Shown: positions 16,109-25,901 of the stretch, piece after piece
Position numbering within the stretch: position 1 is the stretch's first letter
How the letters are laid out: each line of letters begins with the position of its first letter
Assembly (NCBI RefSeq): GCF_003610355.1
Contig: NZ_RAPY01000001.1
Coordinates: 1,550,001-1,614,000, forward strand
Reading direction: 5' to 3'
DNA length: 64,000 bases
DNA from: Sphingobacterium detergens
Lineage (GTDB): Bacteria > Bacteroidota > Bacteroidia > Sphingobacteriales > Sphingobacteriaceae
Program-made: the position numbers and the translations under genes
The notes under the pieces: generated by a model
Told to the model about the DNA's origin: nothing
What the model saw: only the letters and a program-made list of their open reading frames with translations
Databases searched by the model: none

Positions 16109-19100
16109 ATGAAAATAATACCGGGAAAAGAACAGCATATGTTCTTAATTAAGACCCTATTGATTATGAAGTTCTATCTACTGCTCGCATTTTTTGGCGT
16201 TGTTCAGGCTAAAACTCCGGTTTATAGCCAAAAAATGAACCTACATTTTAAAAATAGTAAGGTCGATCTTGTTCTAGCAGAAATCAGCAAACAAGCACAG
16301 CTTGATCTGCTTTATGATTCAAAGCTGATCAAGAAAGCAAGCCCTGTCACGCTTAATCTGGAGAATGCCACGTTAAATGAAGCGCTGACAGCCTTGTTTC
16401 GAAATCAGGCGCTTGAGTTTGAGGTCATCAAAAAGACCTTAATAATACGTCCAAAAGAATCGACGGGGGTAGCTCGTACCGCAGAGGTTACCGAAAATCA
16501 AAAAGCCATCAATGGCTCAGTCAAAGATCAACAGGGAAACCCATTAGCCGGTGTTACCGTACGTATAAAAAATACCCAGATCACAACGACAACCGACGGC
16601 AAGGGAGATTTTACCATCGCCCCACCATCCGGATCCGGTCAGGTGATCTTGACATTTACATACGTAGGCTATGAGAGCACTGAACGACCAGCAGATAACA
16701 AGGACCATTTAAATATCACCTTGGCATTGGCCAATAATAATCTGGATGATGTTGTTGTTGTAGGTTATGGTACACAGAAAAAAATCAATGTTACGGGTGC
16801 TGTAAGTTCGGTAAATATGGCCGATATGCGTACACCGGTTCCCAATTTATCAAATGCTTTAGCTGGTAAAGTCGCCGGCATTATCTCCGTGCAATCAAGC
16901 GGTGAACCCGGTTATGACAATTCAAATTTTACAATCCGTGGGATCGGGACCTACGCCGGTAATTCGTCTCCACTAATTATCATCGATGGTGTGCAACGTG
17001 ATGATGTCAATGGTGGTTTCGGTGGATCTTTCAATAATATTGATCCCGAAGATATTTCCAGTATTTCCCTATTGAAAGATGCTTCATCCACGGCAATGTA
17101 TGGAGCTAAGGGCGCCAACGGTGTTTTGATTATTACCACCAAAAGAGGTGTTGCCGGTAAACCAAAGATTTCCTTTAAGGCGGAGACAGGCTTCTCAGGT
17201 TTTACAAAAACGCCACAAATGCTGGATGGCGTAAAATATATGGAACTGCAGAATGAAGCAAGAACAAATATGGGCTCGACCCCAACCTATTCAGATGAGT
17301 TGATCCAAAAAACAAAAAGTGGACTGGATCCCTATATGTATCCCAATGTGAACTGGATTGATGAAGTCTATAAGAAGAATTCCATGCTCACCAATGCCAA
17401 CATCAATATTACCGGTGGTGGTGAATCGGTGAAATATTATATTTCGGGATCGTACTATAATCAAACAGGCCCTTATAAGGTCAGTAACTTAAACAATTAC
17501 AATCCTAATCTCGACTTCAAACGCTATGATTTCCGGAGTAACGTGGATGTCAATTTATCAAAAACTACTTCCGTTCAGCTCAACTTAACGGGTATGTTGG
17601 TTAACTCCCGCTACCCCGGTATCGGTGCCGGTGATTTATGGTATTTGGCCTATGCAACGACGCCCGTTGCCTATCCGATTCAATATCCGGACGGTAAATG
17701 GGCCGGACCACTGAGTGGTGGCGGTGCAAACCCATTAAATGAAGTTCAAAACAATGGTTATTCCAACGAATTCAAACCCATTGTGCAGTCGGTATTGACC
17801 ATTAATCAAAAATTAGACGCAATTACGGAAGGATTATCCGCCTATGCCCGGTTCTCATTTGACAGTTACGGCGAATTCAACAACCGTCGCTCAGGGAAAA
17901 ATGATTTATGGCAAGCGACAGGCAGAACACCTGAAGGGGAATTCATTTTTAACCAAAGCAGAGTCGGTCAGCAATTTCTGGACTACAGTCAGGAATCTTT
18001 TGGTCAACGCGTCATGTATCTTGAAGGTAATTTAAACTATGACCGTACTTTCAACGATCACAAAATCGGTGGGATGTTTCTCTATAATATGCGTAACCGT
18101 CTGGTCAGTCTGTCAGGCAGTGTTATTGGTTCTATTCCCTACCGCAACCAGAGTCTGGCCGGAAGGATTAACTACGGATTTCGTGATAAATATCTTGTAG
18201 AAGTTAACGCGGGTTATACAGGATCTGAAAATTTCGAGAAGGGCAAGAAGTTTGGCCTATTTCCTTCCGCTTCAGCTGGCTGGGTGATTTCCAATGAAGA
18301 ATTTTTTGAACCTTTGAAAAAGACATTTAGCTTATTAAAAATCAGGGGATCTTATGGTGTTGTTGGTAACGATAATATAGGCGATGCTCAAAATCGCTTC
18401 CCTTACTTAACGCAAATCGGTGACGGTGGCTCTACAGGTTTTGGTCTCAATGGAAGTTGGGTCGGCGGAAAAACCGAAAGAGTAATGGGTGTAGAAAATC
18501 TCACCTGGGAAAAATCCTATAAAACTGGGATCGGTCTTGAAATCGGATTATGGAACAAGCTCAACCTGATCTTTGACGGTTTTGCCGAGCGCCGAAAAAA
18601 TATTCTTATTGCTAGGGAATCCATTTCTTCCATCGCCGGTTATAATAGCCTTTTTGTTTATGCCAATATAGGTGAAATGGACAATAAGGGTATGGATGCC
18701 AGTATTGAATACAACGATAAATTTGGGGATGTTGGGCTCCGCCTTTTTGGCAATGTCACCTATAGCCGCAATAAAATAGTATTTGCGGATGAACCAGCCA
18801 GGCGCTACGGCTATCAGTCCAGGACAGGAACACGCTTTGGCGAATATCAGGGGCATATTGCCTTGGGCTACTTTACAAGCAAAGAAGAGATAGAATCCGC
18901 CCCGCAGCAAAAGTTTAGCCCAGTATCACCCGGAGATATCCGTTACAAAAACTTAAATGCCGAGGACGATAATATAATTGATCCTTATGACAGAACCTAC
19001 CTTGGAAAATCTTGGTTTCCTTCATGGTTATATGGTGCCGGTTTTTCTGTTTCGTATAAAAACTTTGACCTTTCCCTATTCTTTCAAGGGGTTGCTGACG

Positions 19101-19543
19101 TAGGCATCATGGCCAATGGTAGCGAAATTCCCGGAAAAGGCATGGGGGTCAATGGTGTCGGAGTCCTCCCTTTTTCGGGTCTGGGAATCTACCCCAACAA
19201 TACCATGTCCATTGTTGAAGACCGTTGGACCGCAGAAAATCCACGTCAGGATGCTTACTACCCACGTCTAACAATGGCCAGCGGCAGTGACAACAATTAC
19301 ATCAACAGTACACACTGGTTAAAAGATGGAGCTTATATACGTATGAAACAGGCTTCTGTGGGCTATACTATTAAAGCAAAAGGATTGGACAAACTTGGTT
19401 TCACTTCGCTTTATGTGTATTCATCGGGCCAAAACCTCCTGACGTTTAGCAAATTCAAGCTCTGGGATCCCGAATTGGGAAGCAACGGCGCCAAATATCC
19501 ATTAAATCGTATGATCACCTTTGGCGTTCGGGCACAGTTTTAA
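16109..19543 (+). CDS. SusC/RagA-type TonB-dependent outer-membrane transporter with STN domain
   Basis: 1144 residues. A signal peptide (a start at Met11 is also possible) is followed by an STN (secretin/TonB N-terminal) signalling domain at about 43-116, a carboxypeptidase-like regulatory domain at about 134-205 (INGSVKDQQGNPLAGVTV), the SusC-family motif DDVVVVGYG at 213-221, a plug domain, and a barrel ending in GVRAQF. It imports a bound oligosaccharide or other ligand using TonB energy. The STN domain marks a transporter that also signals to FecR, which agrees with the sigma and FecR genes just upstream. The SusD partner follows by 20 bp. Confidence 0.96.
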   Translation: MKIIPGKEQHMFLIKTLLIMKFYLLLAFFGVVQAKTPVYSQKMNLHFKNSKVDLVLAEISKQAQLDLLYDSKLIKKASPVTLNLENATLNEALTALFRNQALEFEVIKKTLIIRPKESTGVARTAEVTENQKAINGSVKDQQGNPLAGVTVRIKNTQITTTTDGKGDFTIAPPSGSGQVILTFTYVGYESTERPADNKDHLNITLALANNNLDDVVVVGYGTQKKINVTGAVSSVNMADMRTPVPNLSNALAGKVAGIISVQSSGEPGYDNSNFTIRGIGTYAGNSSPLIIIDGVQRDDVNGGFGGSFNNIDPEDISSISLLKDASSTAMYGAKGANGVLIITTKRGVAGKPKISFKAETGFSGFTKTPQMLDGVKYMELQNEARTNMGSTPTYSDELIQKTKSGLDPYMYPNVNWIDEVYKKNSMLTNANINITGGGESVKYYISGSYYNQTGPYKVSNLNNYNPNLDFKRYDFRSNVDVNLSKTTSVQLNLTGMLVNSRYPGIGAGDLWYLAYATTPVAYPIQYPDGKWAGPLSGGGANPLNEVQNNGYSNEFKPIVQSVLTINQKLDAITEGLSAYARFSFDSYGEFNNRRSGKNDLWQATGRTPEGEFIFNQSRVGQQFLDYSQESFGQRVMYLEGNLNYDRTFNDHKIGGMFLYNMRNRLVSLSGSVIGSIPYRNQSLAGRINYGFRDKYLVEVNAGYTGSENFEKGKKFGLFPSASAGWVISNEEFFEPLKKTFSLLKIRGSYGVVGNDNIGDAQNRFPYLTQIGDGGSTGFGLNGSWVGGKTERVMGVENLTWEKSYKTGIGLEIGLWNKLNLIFDGFAERRKNILIARESISSIAGYNSLFVYANIGEMDNKGMDASIEYNDKFGDVGLRLFGNVTYSRNKIVFADEPARRYGYQSRTGTRFGEYQGHIALGYFTSKEEIESAPQQKFSPVSPGDIRYKNLNAEDDNIIDPYDRTYLGKSWFPSWLYGAGFSVSYKNFDLSLFFQGVADVGIMANGSEIPGKGMGVNGVGVLPFSGLGIYPNNTMSIVEDRWTAENPRQDAYYPRLTMASGSDNNYINSTHWLKDGAYIRMKQASVGYTIKAKGLDKLGFTSLYVYSSGQNLLTFSKFKLWDPELGSNGAKYPLNRMITFGVRAQF

Positions 19544-19563
19544 TCTAAATCTATACAATAACC

Positions 19564-21441
19564 ATGAAACAGATATCACCAAAATATATTGCATCAGGTC
19601 TATTAGCGCTAGCCTTATGCCAAAATATGCAAAGCTGTAATTATTTGGACAAAAAACCGGATAACCTCCTCACTTCAGACATGGTTTGGGAGACCCGGGC
19701 CAATGCAGAATCTTACTTAAACCAGATCTATAGTTATATCGAAACACCAGTAGACGATTTTACGACCCTCGGTGCCAGCGATGAAAGCTCATGTAATATA
19801 CCTGTTGTGAACGTTCGGCAAATGGCTGTCGGGAACTGGAATGCACAAAGCATGTACTGGCAGCATTATTGGAATAACGCATACACCGCCATTAGGCAGT
19901 CATTTATTTTTGAGGAAAACATCGACAAAGTTCCTGAAGGCGCATTGAGTACAGAACTTAAAGTACAATACAAAGCCGAAGCAAGGTTTTTGCGGGGCTG
20001 GTACTATTGGAAATTGCTACGCCAATATGGCCCAGCGGTATTGTTGAAAGGGACATTGGGTTTGAACGAAGATTTCAACAAATATCCCCGCAATTCATTT
20101 CAGGAATGTGTCGATTACATCAATAGCATGATGGATCTTGCCGCAGCAGACCTTCCTGTGGTATGGTCCGCCTCCTCCAATTATGGTCGTCCAAGCAAAG
20201 GATCCTGTTTGGCCATAAAATCACAGGTGGCGCTATGGGCTGCAAGTCCCTTATGGAATGGGAATCCACGATTTGCAAATTTCAAAAACAAAGATGGGAA
20301 GGCACTTGCCCCACTGCAGAACGATGCCAATAAATGGCAATTGGCCGCTGATGCTGCAAAAGCTGTTATTGACTTAAATGCCTATAAGCTCTTTACCAAT
20401 CTGGATGAAGGAGATTCAAAATTCGATCCTTACCTGTCTTTCCGTAACCTCTTTTTAACAAATTGGAATAGTGAGATTATTTTTTCCACGCACAAAGCGG
20501 ACACCTGGCAATGGGGACATGAGAAAAGAAGTGCACCTGAACCCGGTGGGATTGCGATGATGAATGCCACACAAAATGTGGTGGATGCCCACCTGATGCG
20601 CAATGGGAAAACCATTGACGATCCCAGTTCTGGTTATCGGGAGGATGGTTTCGTAGCAACAGATGATCCAGCCGACTGGGGCAAAAGCCGCGATGGCGTC
20701 AATAGAGGTTACATCGCTGGCAATTCAAATATGTATGTAAACCGGGAAGCGCGATTTTACGTCAATATCCTCTATAATGGTAAGCCTATCCTACCTGCAC
20801 CGACAGCGGATGACCGCAACTTCTTTTCGTCGGACGGCAACAAGGATGGACGCGGAAGAGCCGAGTTTTATTATTCGGGAAAAGCCGGTTTGGTCCAGAA
20901 TTCAAATAGTGCCGATAAAACAGGATACCTTGCACAAAAAAATGTCAGTCCAGCCAGTAATATTCGCCAGGATCGAGCCGTATATCGTCCGTATATTCAT
21001 ATCCGTTTGGCCGAAATCTATTTAAATTATGCCGAATCGCTAAATGAAGTTAATCCGAGCCATCCTGATATTCTGACCTATCTGAACCTCATACGTCAAC
21101 GGGCCGGTTTACCTAAGTTGGAAACGGTATATCCGCAGGTGGTAGGTAATAAAGACGAACAACGTAAATGGATTCTTCGCGAGCGACAAATTGAGTTGGC
21201 TTTTGAAGGCGACCGTTATTTCACCCTCATTCGTCGACTGATGATGGGAAATCCTGCCTCCCGAGCAATATACCGGATGAGTATCGCTTCAAACGATAAC
21301 AATCAGGGATTTTTTTATCAGGACTTCTATAAGAGAAACTTATTGCAAAACAGATACTGGGATGATAAAATGTATCTATTTCCTATTTTACAGGATGATA
21401 TCGACAAGAACTCGGCGCTTGTTCAAAATCCAGGCTGGTAA
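19564..21441 (+). CDS. SusD/RagB family surface lipoprotein
   Basis: 625 residues. The lipobox MQSC places the lipidated Cys at 25. SusD-type marks include LDKKPDNLLTSDMVWET, the FLRGWYYWKLLRQYG helix (TPR-like region near 135-150), and the C-terminal RPYIHIRLAEIYLNYAESLNE and RERQIELAFEGDRYFTLIRR segments. It caps the SusC barrel and captures the nutrient at the cell surface. The substrate is not readable. It follows susC by 20 bp, clearly the same transcript. Confidence 0.95.
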   Translation: MKQISPKYIASGLLALALCQNMQSCNYLDKKPDNLLTSDMVWETRANAESYLNQIYSYIETPVDDFTTLGASDESSCNIPVVNVRQMAVGNWNAQSMYWQHYWNNAYTAIRQSFIFEENIDKVPEGALSTELKVQYKAEARFLRGWYYWKLLRQYGPAVLLKGTLGLNEDFNKYPRNSFQECVDYINSMMDLAAADLPVVWSASSNYGRPSKGSCLAIKSQVALWAASPLWNGNPRFANFKNKDGKALAPLQNDANKWQLAADAAKAVIDLNAYKLFTNLDEGDSKFDPYLSFRNLFLTNWNSEIIFSTHKADTWQWGHEKRSAPEPGGIAMMNATQNVVDAHLMRNGKTIDDPSSGYREDGFVATDDPADWGKSRDGVNRGYIAGNSNMYVNREARFYVNILYNGKPILPAPTADDRNFFSSDGNKDGRGRAEFYYSGKAGLVQNSNSADKTGYLAQKNVSPASNIRQDRAVYRPYIHIRLAEIYLNYAESLNEVNPSHPDILTYLNLIRQRAGLPKLETVYPQVVGNKDEQRKWILRERQIELAFEGDRYFTLIRRLMMGNPASRAIYRMSIASNDNNQGFFYQDFYKRNLLQNRYWDDKMYLFPILQDDIDKNSALVQNPGW

Positions 21442-21480
21442 TTAAGGTTTGAATTTTAACTTTTACTATTTATGAACCGT

Positions 21481-21534
21481 TCCTATTTAAAATTTCATTT
21501 TTATCACACCGATACATGTAAATTTTAAATAGGA
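21481..21534. repeat. long AT-rich perfect inverted repeat between susD and the NHL gene
   Basis: 15-bp arms at 21481-21495 and 21520-21534 match perfectly around a 24-nt loop, 40 bp after the SusD stop and 40 bp before the next start. No T-tract follows. It may lower expression of downstream genes compared with susCD, or stabilise the 3' end of the susCD message. Confidence 0.65.
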
Positions 21535-21573
21535 TAAGCTCCATCTGGCGGATGGAAAAAAAATTATTGACAG

Positions 21574-22896
21574 ATGAAATTAATATATAAAAGGAATTTA
21601 GTTTTCCCTCTCCTATCCTTTGCGATATTGGCGGGAATATTTTCATGTAAGAAAGATCATATGGGTGCGACACATGATCCCAATGCAGCCATTGTTGTCA
21701 CGGATTTCCTTCCAAAGCAAGGTGTCTATGGAACAGAAGTTCTGATCAATGGTGAGAACTTTACAACGGACACAGCTGCGATTTCCGTTAAGCTCAATGG
21801 TATACCTTTAAAGATTATAGCATCAAACGGTACCCAGATCATGGCCATAATCCCTAAAAGAGCTGGTAGCGGACCTATTGAGGTCGCTATTGGGGGAAAA
21901 ACAGGGACATCCAAAGATAGCTACAGCTATATCTACAAAAGAACGGTCAGTACCTTGGCGGGCAATGGTACAGCAGGCTTCCTCAACGGAAAAGGTGCTG
22001 ATGCGAAGTTCAATTTTGGTGGTGAGTCCTGGTATCGTAGTGGCGGTATTGCTGTAGATGATGCGTTAAATGTCTATGTCACTGACCCCGGTAACCACTG
22101 TATCCGGAAAATCGATCCTGCCGGAAACGTCAGTACTTTAGCCGGATCCCCAAGTAATGCCGGTATGGCGGACGGAAAAGGCGGTGAAGCACGCTTCAGC
22201 CTTCCTTATGGATTGACCATCGATGAACAGGGAAACTTATACGCTGTTGATCCGGGAAACTGGGATATCCGCAAGATAACACCCGATGGGACGGCAAAGG
22301 TTGTCGCCTGGGCCGCAAGGGAACCTTGGTTTATTGCTTATGACCGAGTGTCAAAAAAGCTATACTATAATTCTGTGACCTCCCCCGCTCCTATTTATCA
22401 GTTAAATACAGATGGTACAGCAGTAACGACCGTCATCGATGGATTGAATTTTCCAGCAGGTATGGCCTGCGGTCCGGATGGCAGCCTATACATCTGTCTA
22501 CATGGTGACAACCAAATCAGAAAATATGACCCCAAAACCTGGAAGCCTACCATTATTGTCGGTTCCGGTAAATATGGTTATAAAAATGGTGTTAGTACGG
22601 CGGCTGAATTTGCACTCCCTTGGGGTATTGCGGCTGACAGCCAAAACAATGTGTATGTTGCCGGAAACGGTACTGCTGGCGGCGATAGCGGTTCTCCAGA
22701 TCAGAGCGTTCGTTTTGTGGATGGCAAAACATTCCAGGTAAATACATTTGCGGGATCTAACATCGCAGGTTTTACAAATGCCGTCGGCGAGGCTGCATCA
22801 TTTAATGTGCCTGAAGGTGTGGCTGTAGACAAAAATGGTACAGTCTACGTCATCGACAAGAAAAATAATAGTGTCCGAAAGATCATATCTGAATAA
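21574..22896 (+). CDS. IPT/TIG plus NHL-repeat lipoprotein
   Basis: 440 residues. The lipobox IFSC gives lipidated Cys25. An IPT/TIG immunoglobulin-like domain covers about residues 40-118 (DFLPKQGVYGTEVLINGENF). NHL-type beta-propeller repeats cover about 125-438, with recurring VSTLAG, GGIAVDDALNVYVTD and GNHCIRKID patterns. In SusCD loci such proteins are surface glycan-binding (SGBP-like) candidates. No catalytic site is visible. It is probably co-transcribed with susCD despite the inverted repeat before it. Confidence 0.88.
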   Translation: MKLIYKRNLVFPLLSFAILAGIFSCKKDHMGATHDPNAAIVVTDFLPKQGVYGTEVLINGENFTTDTAAISVKLNGIPLKIIASNGTQIMAIIPKRAGSGPIEVAIGGKTGTSKDSYSYIYKRTVSTLAGNGTAGFLNGKGADAKFNFGGESWYRSGGIAVDDALNVYVTDPGNHCIRKIDPAGNVSTLAGSPSNAGMADGKGGEARFSLPYGLTIDEQGNLYAVDPGNWDIRKITPDGTAKVVAWAAREPWFIAYDRVSKKLYYNSVTSPAPIYQLNTDGTAVTTVIDGLNFPAGMACGPDGSLYICLHGDNQIRKYDPKTWKPTIIVGSGKYGYKNGVSTAAEFALPWGIAADSQNNVYVAGNGTAGGDSGSPDQSVRFVDGKTFQVNTFAGSNIAGFTNAVGEAASFNVPEGVAVDKNGTVYVIDKKNNSVRKIISE

Positions 22897-22900
22897 CCTA

Positions 22901-22940
22901 AGGGGGGTCCGAAATAGAACAGTCGGACACCCCTCTTTTT
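22901..22940 (+). terminator. intrinsic terminator after the NHL gene
   Basis: Arms 22901-22912 and 22923-22934 form a GC-rich stem of 11 pairs with one G/A mismatch around a 10-nt loop, followed by T-rich sequence from 22936. It separates the NHL gene from the beta-helix gene, so the latter may be read by read-through or from its own promoter. Confidence 0.8.
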
Positions 22941-23045
22941 CTTGATTTTTGTTTGTATCCCTGACAACATGTTTTCAATTCATGCATTCTCAGAAGCTCC
23001 GCTTTTATGTCTCCGACAGCTTCTTCAAATTTCAAATGACTTTAT

Positions 23046-24596
23046 ATGATTTTTAAGCGCCTATTTTCGTTAAGCTACGCACTATTGCAAGGTTTGCTAT
23101 TGTGCGCCGCATGCAATCATGCTGATCATCTCGAACCTATTCAGACCGACTCAGCCCCTCAAAAAAGCAGGTACGTTTCGGTCACCGGTAATGACCAGAA
23201 CAAGGGTACAGAGAGCAAACCCTTTCGTACTATCGCTCGCGCTTTAGATGCAATATCACCGGGCGACACCATTTTTGTGCGTGAAGGTGCCTACCATGAG
23301 AAACTATTGATTTCAAAATCGGGAAGTTCAGCGAAACTCATTACGATAAAGCCCTATCCCAATGAAGCTGTGGCCATTGATGGCGAAGGACTATCCATTT
23401 CGGGCACAGAAGCATTGGTAACGATCAGAAATGCCCGATTTATTCAGTTTGACGGTTTTGAAATCCGAAATTTTAAAACACAGGACAAAGGCAATGATGT
23501 GAATGGGATTATTATTGACCAGGGTTCGAAAAACATAACCGTACGAAATAATAGGGTCCATCATATCGAGAACAATGCCAGCCCACAGGATGGCCGAAGT
23601 GGGCATGGTATTCTGGTCATCGGCAATACCGCCGAGGCCTTACGGGATATTATTGTGGAGGATAATACAATTCATGACTGCAATACCGGTTATTCCGAAA
23701 ATCTCACCATCAATGGATATGTCGATGGCTTTATTATCAGACGGAACAAGGTATACAATGGCGAAAATATTGGTATTGTTGCAGCAGGAGGATATGCAGC
23801 CAATGCTACAGCAAACCTGAACTATGTACGTAATGGACTGATCAGCCAAAACGAAGTTTATGATATTGATGGTAGAACTGGTCCTATCCCTGCATTTGCT
23901 GAGCATAACGGGGCCATTGGAATTTACATCGACGGAGCCCGGGATATCATTGTTGAAAGAAACAGTGTCTATCGCTGTGGGCGCGGAATCGGCCTAGTCA
24001 GTGAAACCGACAATTTTCCCACACGTGACTGTATTGTAAGAAATAACGAGGTCTATAACAACTCACTCGCGGGGATCAGCCTGGGTGGCTATCTAAATTA
24101 CACCGGTGGTGGTACGCTGAACTGTTATGTTGTGAATAATACGCTATTTCATAACAATATCGACAAAGGATATTTTGATGAAATTGAAGGTGAAATACGA
24201 CTTGTGGAGAACTGTATAGACAACATCATCCAAAATAATATTATTGTTGCCATGCCCAATAGCGTATTTATTCATAAATACACCAATACAGGTAAATCGA
24301 ATGCGATTGACTACAATTTATACTTCAGTACCGGAGAAGATCAGTGGATATGGAATGGGAAAGTCATTCGGGATCAACAAACCTGGAAATCAACCCTTAT
24401 TGGCGATACGCATGCGATCTTTGGACAGGATCCGGGGTTTATATCAACGACACAAGCAGATTTTGGATTAAGGGATTCATCTCCTGCCCTTGACAAAGGA
24501 AATTTTATTAGTCAAGCGATCAATGGCGTATTGGATTTGAGCGGAAAGGCAAGATCAGAAGCAAATCGCATTGCGATTGGAGCATTTCAAAAATAA
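23046..24596 (+). CDS. right-handed parallel beta-helix lipoprotein, likely polysaccharide lyase-like
   Basis: 516 residues. Signal peptide with Cys23 in LCAAC as probable lipid site. A DUF1565-like start (RYVSVTGNDQNKGTESKPF, then TIARALDAISPGDTIFVREG) leads into many PbH1-type coils with I-x-V-x-x-N-x-V patterns (about residues 125-420) and an IGAFQ end typical of these proteins. This fold is shared by pectate, alginate and chondroitin lyases and by some inactive binding proteins; I cannot point to a catalytic Lys/Arg with confidence. As part of a SusCD locus it probably cuts an acidic polysaccharide at the cell surface. Confidence 0.78.
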   Translation: MIFKRLFSLSYALLQGLLLCAACNHADHLEPIQTDSAPQKSRYVSVTGNDQNKGTESKPFRTIARALDAISPGDTIFVREGAYHEKLLISKSGSSAKLITIKPYPNEAVAIDGEGLSISGTEALVTIRNARFIQFDGFEIRNFKTQDKGNDVNGIIIDQGSKNITVRNNRVHHIENNASPQDGRSGHGILVIGNTAEALRDIIVEDNTIHDCNTGYSENLTINGYVDGFIIRRNKVYNGENIGIVAAGGYAANATANLNYVRNGLISQNEVYDIDGRTGPIPAFAEHNGAIGIYIDGARDIIVERNSVYRCGRGIGLVSETDNFPTRDCIVRNNEVYNNSLAGISLGGYLNYTGGGTLNCYVVNNTLFHNNIDKGYFDEIEGEIRLVENCIDNIIQNNIIVAMPNSVFIHKYTNTGKSNAIDYNLYFSTGEDQWIWNGKVIRDQQTWKSTLIGDTHAIFGQDPGFISTTQADFGLRDSSPALDKGNFISQAINGVLDLSGKARSEANRIAIGAFQK

Positions 24597-24610
24597 TCGT
24601 TTAAAAAGAA

Positions 24611-24647
24611 AATAGGCCAGTTGACACGATTTGTCTACTGGCCTATT
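24611..24647. terminator. bidirectional terminator
   Basis: Perfect 11-bp arms (24611-24621 and 24637-24647) with an inner GACA/TGTC pairing in the loop. It lies between the convergent beta-helix gene (ends 24596) and acyltransferase gene (ends 24654). Confidence 0.75.
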
Positions 24648-24653
24648 CTGCGC

Positions 24654-25799
24654 TTAATTTGAATTCTTTCCCTTTGATTTTAAAAATCGCTGGGTCAAAT
24701 ATTTTCGCACAGGGATATCGTATAGCTTTAAACAGCTATAAGCGAGCACAATACTACCAACAACAACCGCTGCAGCACCGGGCAATGATTGCTCAAAACT
24801 GAGGTTTTCATTTTTCACCCAAGCGTAATACAAATAGATAAAAGGATAGTGCACCATATACAAAGGGTAAGAGATATCTCCCAAGAATTTAGACAGTTTG
24901 TTTGTAAAACTGCTCCCTTTTCCGGAAGCCCCCAGAACAACTAGCAGTGGAAAAACCAGCACACAGCACAACGTATCATAGAGTCCATTCATCCAGAGAT
25001 GTTCAGCTCCCCCGATACGAGGAATCGCCAAAAGTGAAACAAGGATAATACTACAGATCCAAAATACACCTTTAATCCGAAAAGGTTTAAATACGCGCGA
25101 TAAAAACAGTCCGGCTGTAAAGGAGAATAAAAGACGTAGGGATCCCGCTGTAAATTCTGTTCCGGTCAGTGAAAACCCCGCACAAATATCGCCCAAAGGA
25201 CCCCAGATCGCAAATATGGCTAATCCACAGCCTGCAGCGACAACAAGTCCACCAAGTGCTTTTGTTGAAAATTTACGGATGATCAAAACATAGAGGATAT
25301 TACCGATGTATTCAAAAAACAAGGACCAACTCGGACCATTGAGCGGGAACATCTCACCCAGCCCTCTTACTTCATGTCCGGGGAGAGCAGGGATCAACAG
25401 TGCATTTAATACCGTCGCTAGCAATAAAGCCGAAACGGTCACCTTGGATACATCCCAGACCGAACAACCCTGAAAATAGAATAGGACAGCGCCAATGATT
25501 GCCCCCATAATAACCATGGGATGTAGCCGTATAACCCGCCGTTTGATAAAATCCATTGTCGTCATCGTTCCCCAACGATCATCATACGCATAACCGACGA
25601 CAAATCCAGATAACATAAAGAAAAAATCGACCGCGAGGTAACCGTGGTTAATACGTTGATCCAGATGGCTGGTTGCAAAGGCTTCGAAAATGTGAAAACA
25701 TACTACTGTGATAGCTGCAACACCGCGTAAACCATCAAGCACGTTATAATGCGGTTTGGTATCAGCATATGCAGAGGTAGAGACTCTTGTATCCGGCAT
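24654..25799 (-). CDS. acyltransferase family 3 membrane protein (OafA/YrhL type)
   Basis: 381 residues with about ten hydrophobic helices. The family start LDGLRGVAA is at residues 21-29, with the conserved His36 in VVCFHIF, and DFFFMLSGFVV follows near 54-64; an RLHP motif stands near residue 90. These integral membrane enzymes transfer acetyl or other acyl groups onto sugars of exported polysaccharide, LPS or peptidoglycan. It could decorate a surface glycan; a link to the neighbouring SusCD locus is not supported because the strands are opposed and a terminator lies between. Confidence 0.88.
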   Translation of the reverse strand: MPDTRVSTSAYADTKPHYNVLDGLRGVAAITVVCFHIFEAFATSHLDQRINHGYLAVDFFFMLSGFVVGYAYDDRWGTMTTMDFIKRRVIRLHPMVIMGAIIGAVLFYFQGCSVWDVSKVTVSALLLATVLNALLIPALPGHEVRGLGEMFPLNGPSWSLFFEYIGNILYVLIIRKFSTKALGGLVVAAGCGLAIFAIWGPLGDICAGFSLTGTEFTAGSLRLLFSFTAGLFLSRVFKPFRIKGVFWICSIILVSLLAIPRIGGAEHLWMNGLYDTLCCVLVFPLLVVLGASGKGSSFTNKLSKFLGDISYPLYMVHYPFIYLYYAWVKNENLSFEQSLPGAAAVVVGSIVLAYSCLKLYDIPVRKYLTQRFLKSKGKNSN

Positions 25800-25901
25800 A
25801 GAAAAAATAAGATTAGTTTGATTGATTTCCTAAAAACAAAGACGTAAATATAAACAAATTTCAAAAAATGCTGTATAATCGTCGTTCAAACTAATCTTTT
25901 C

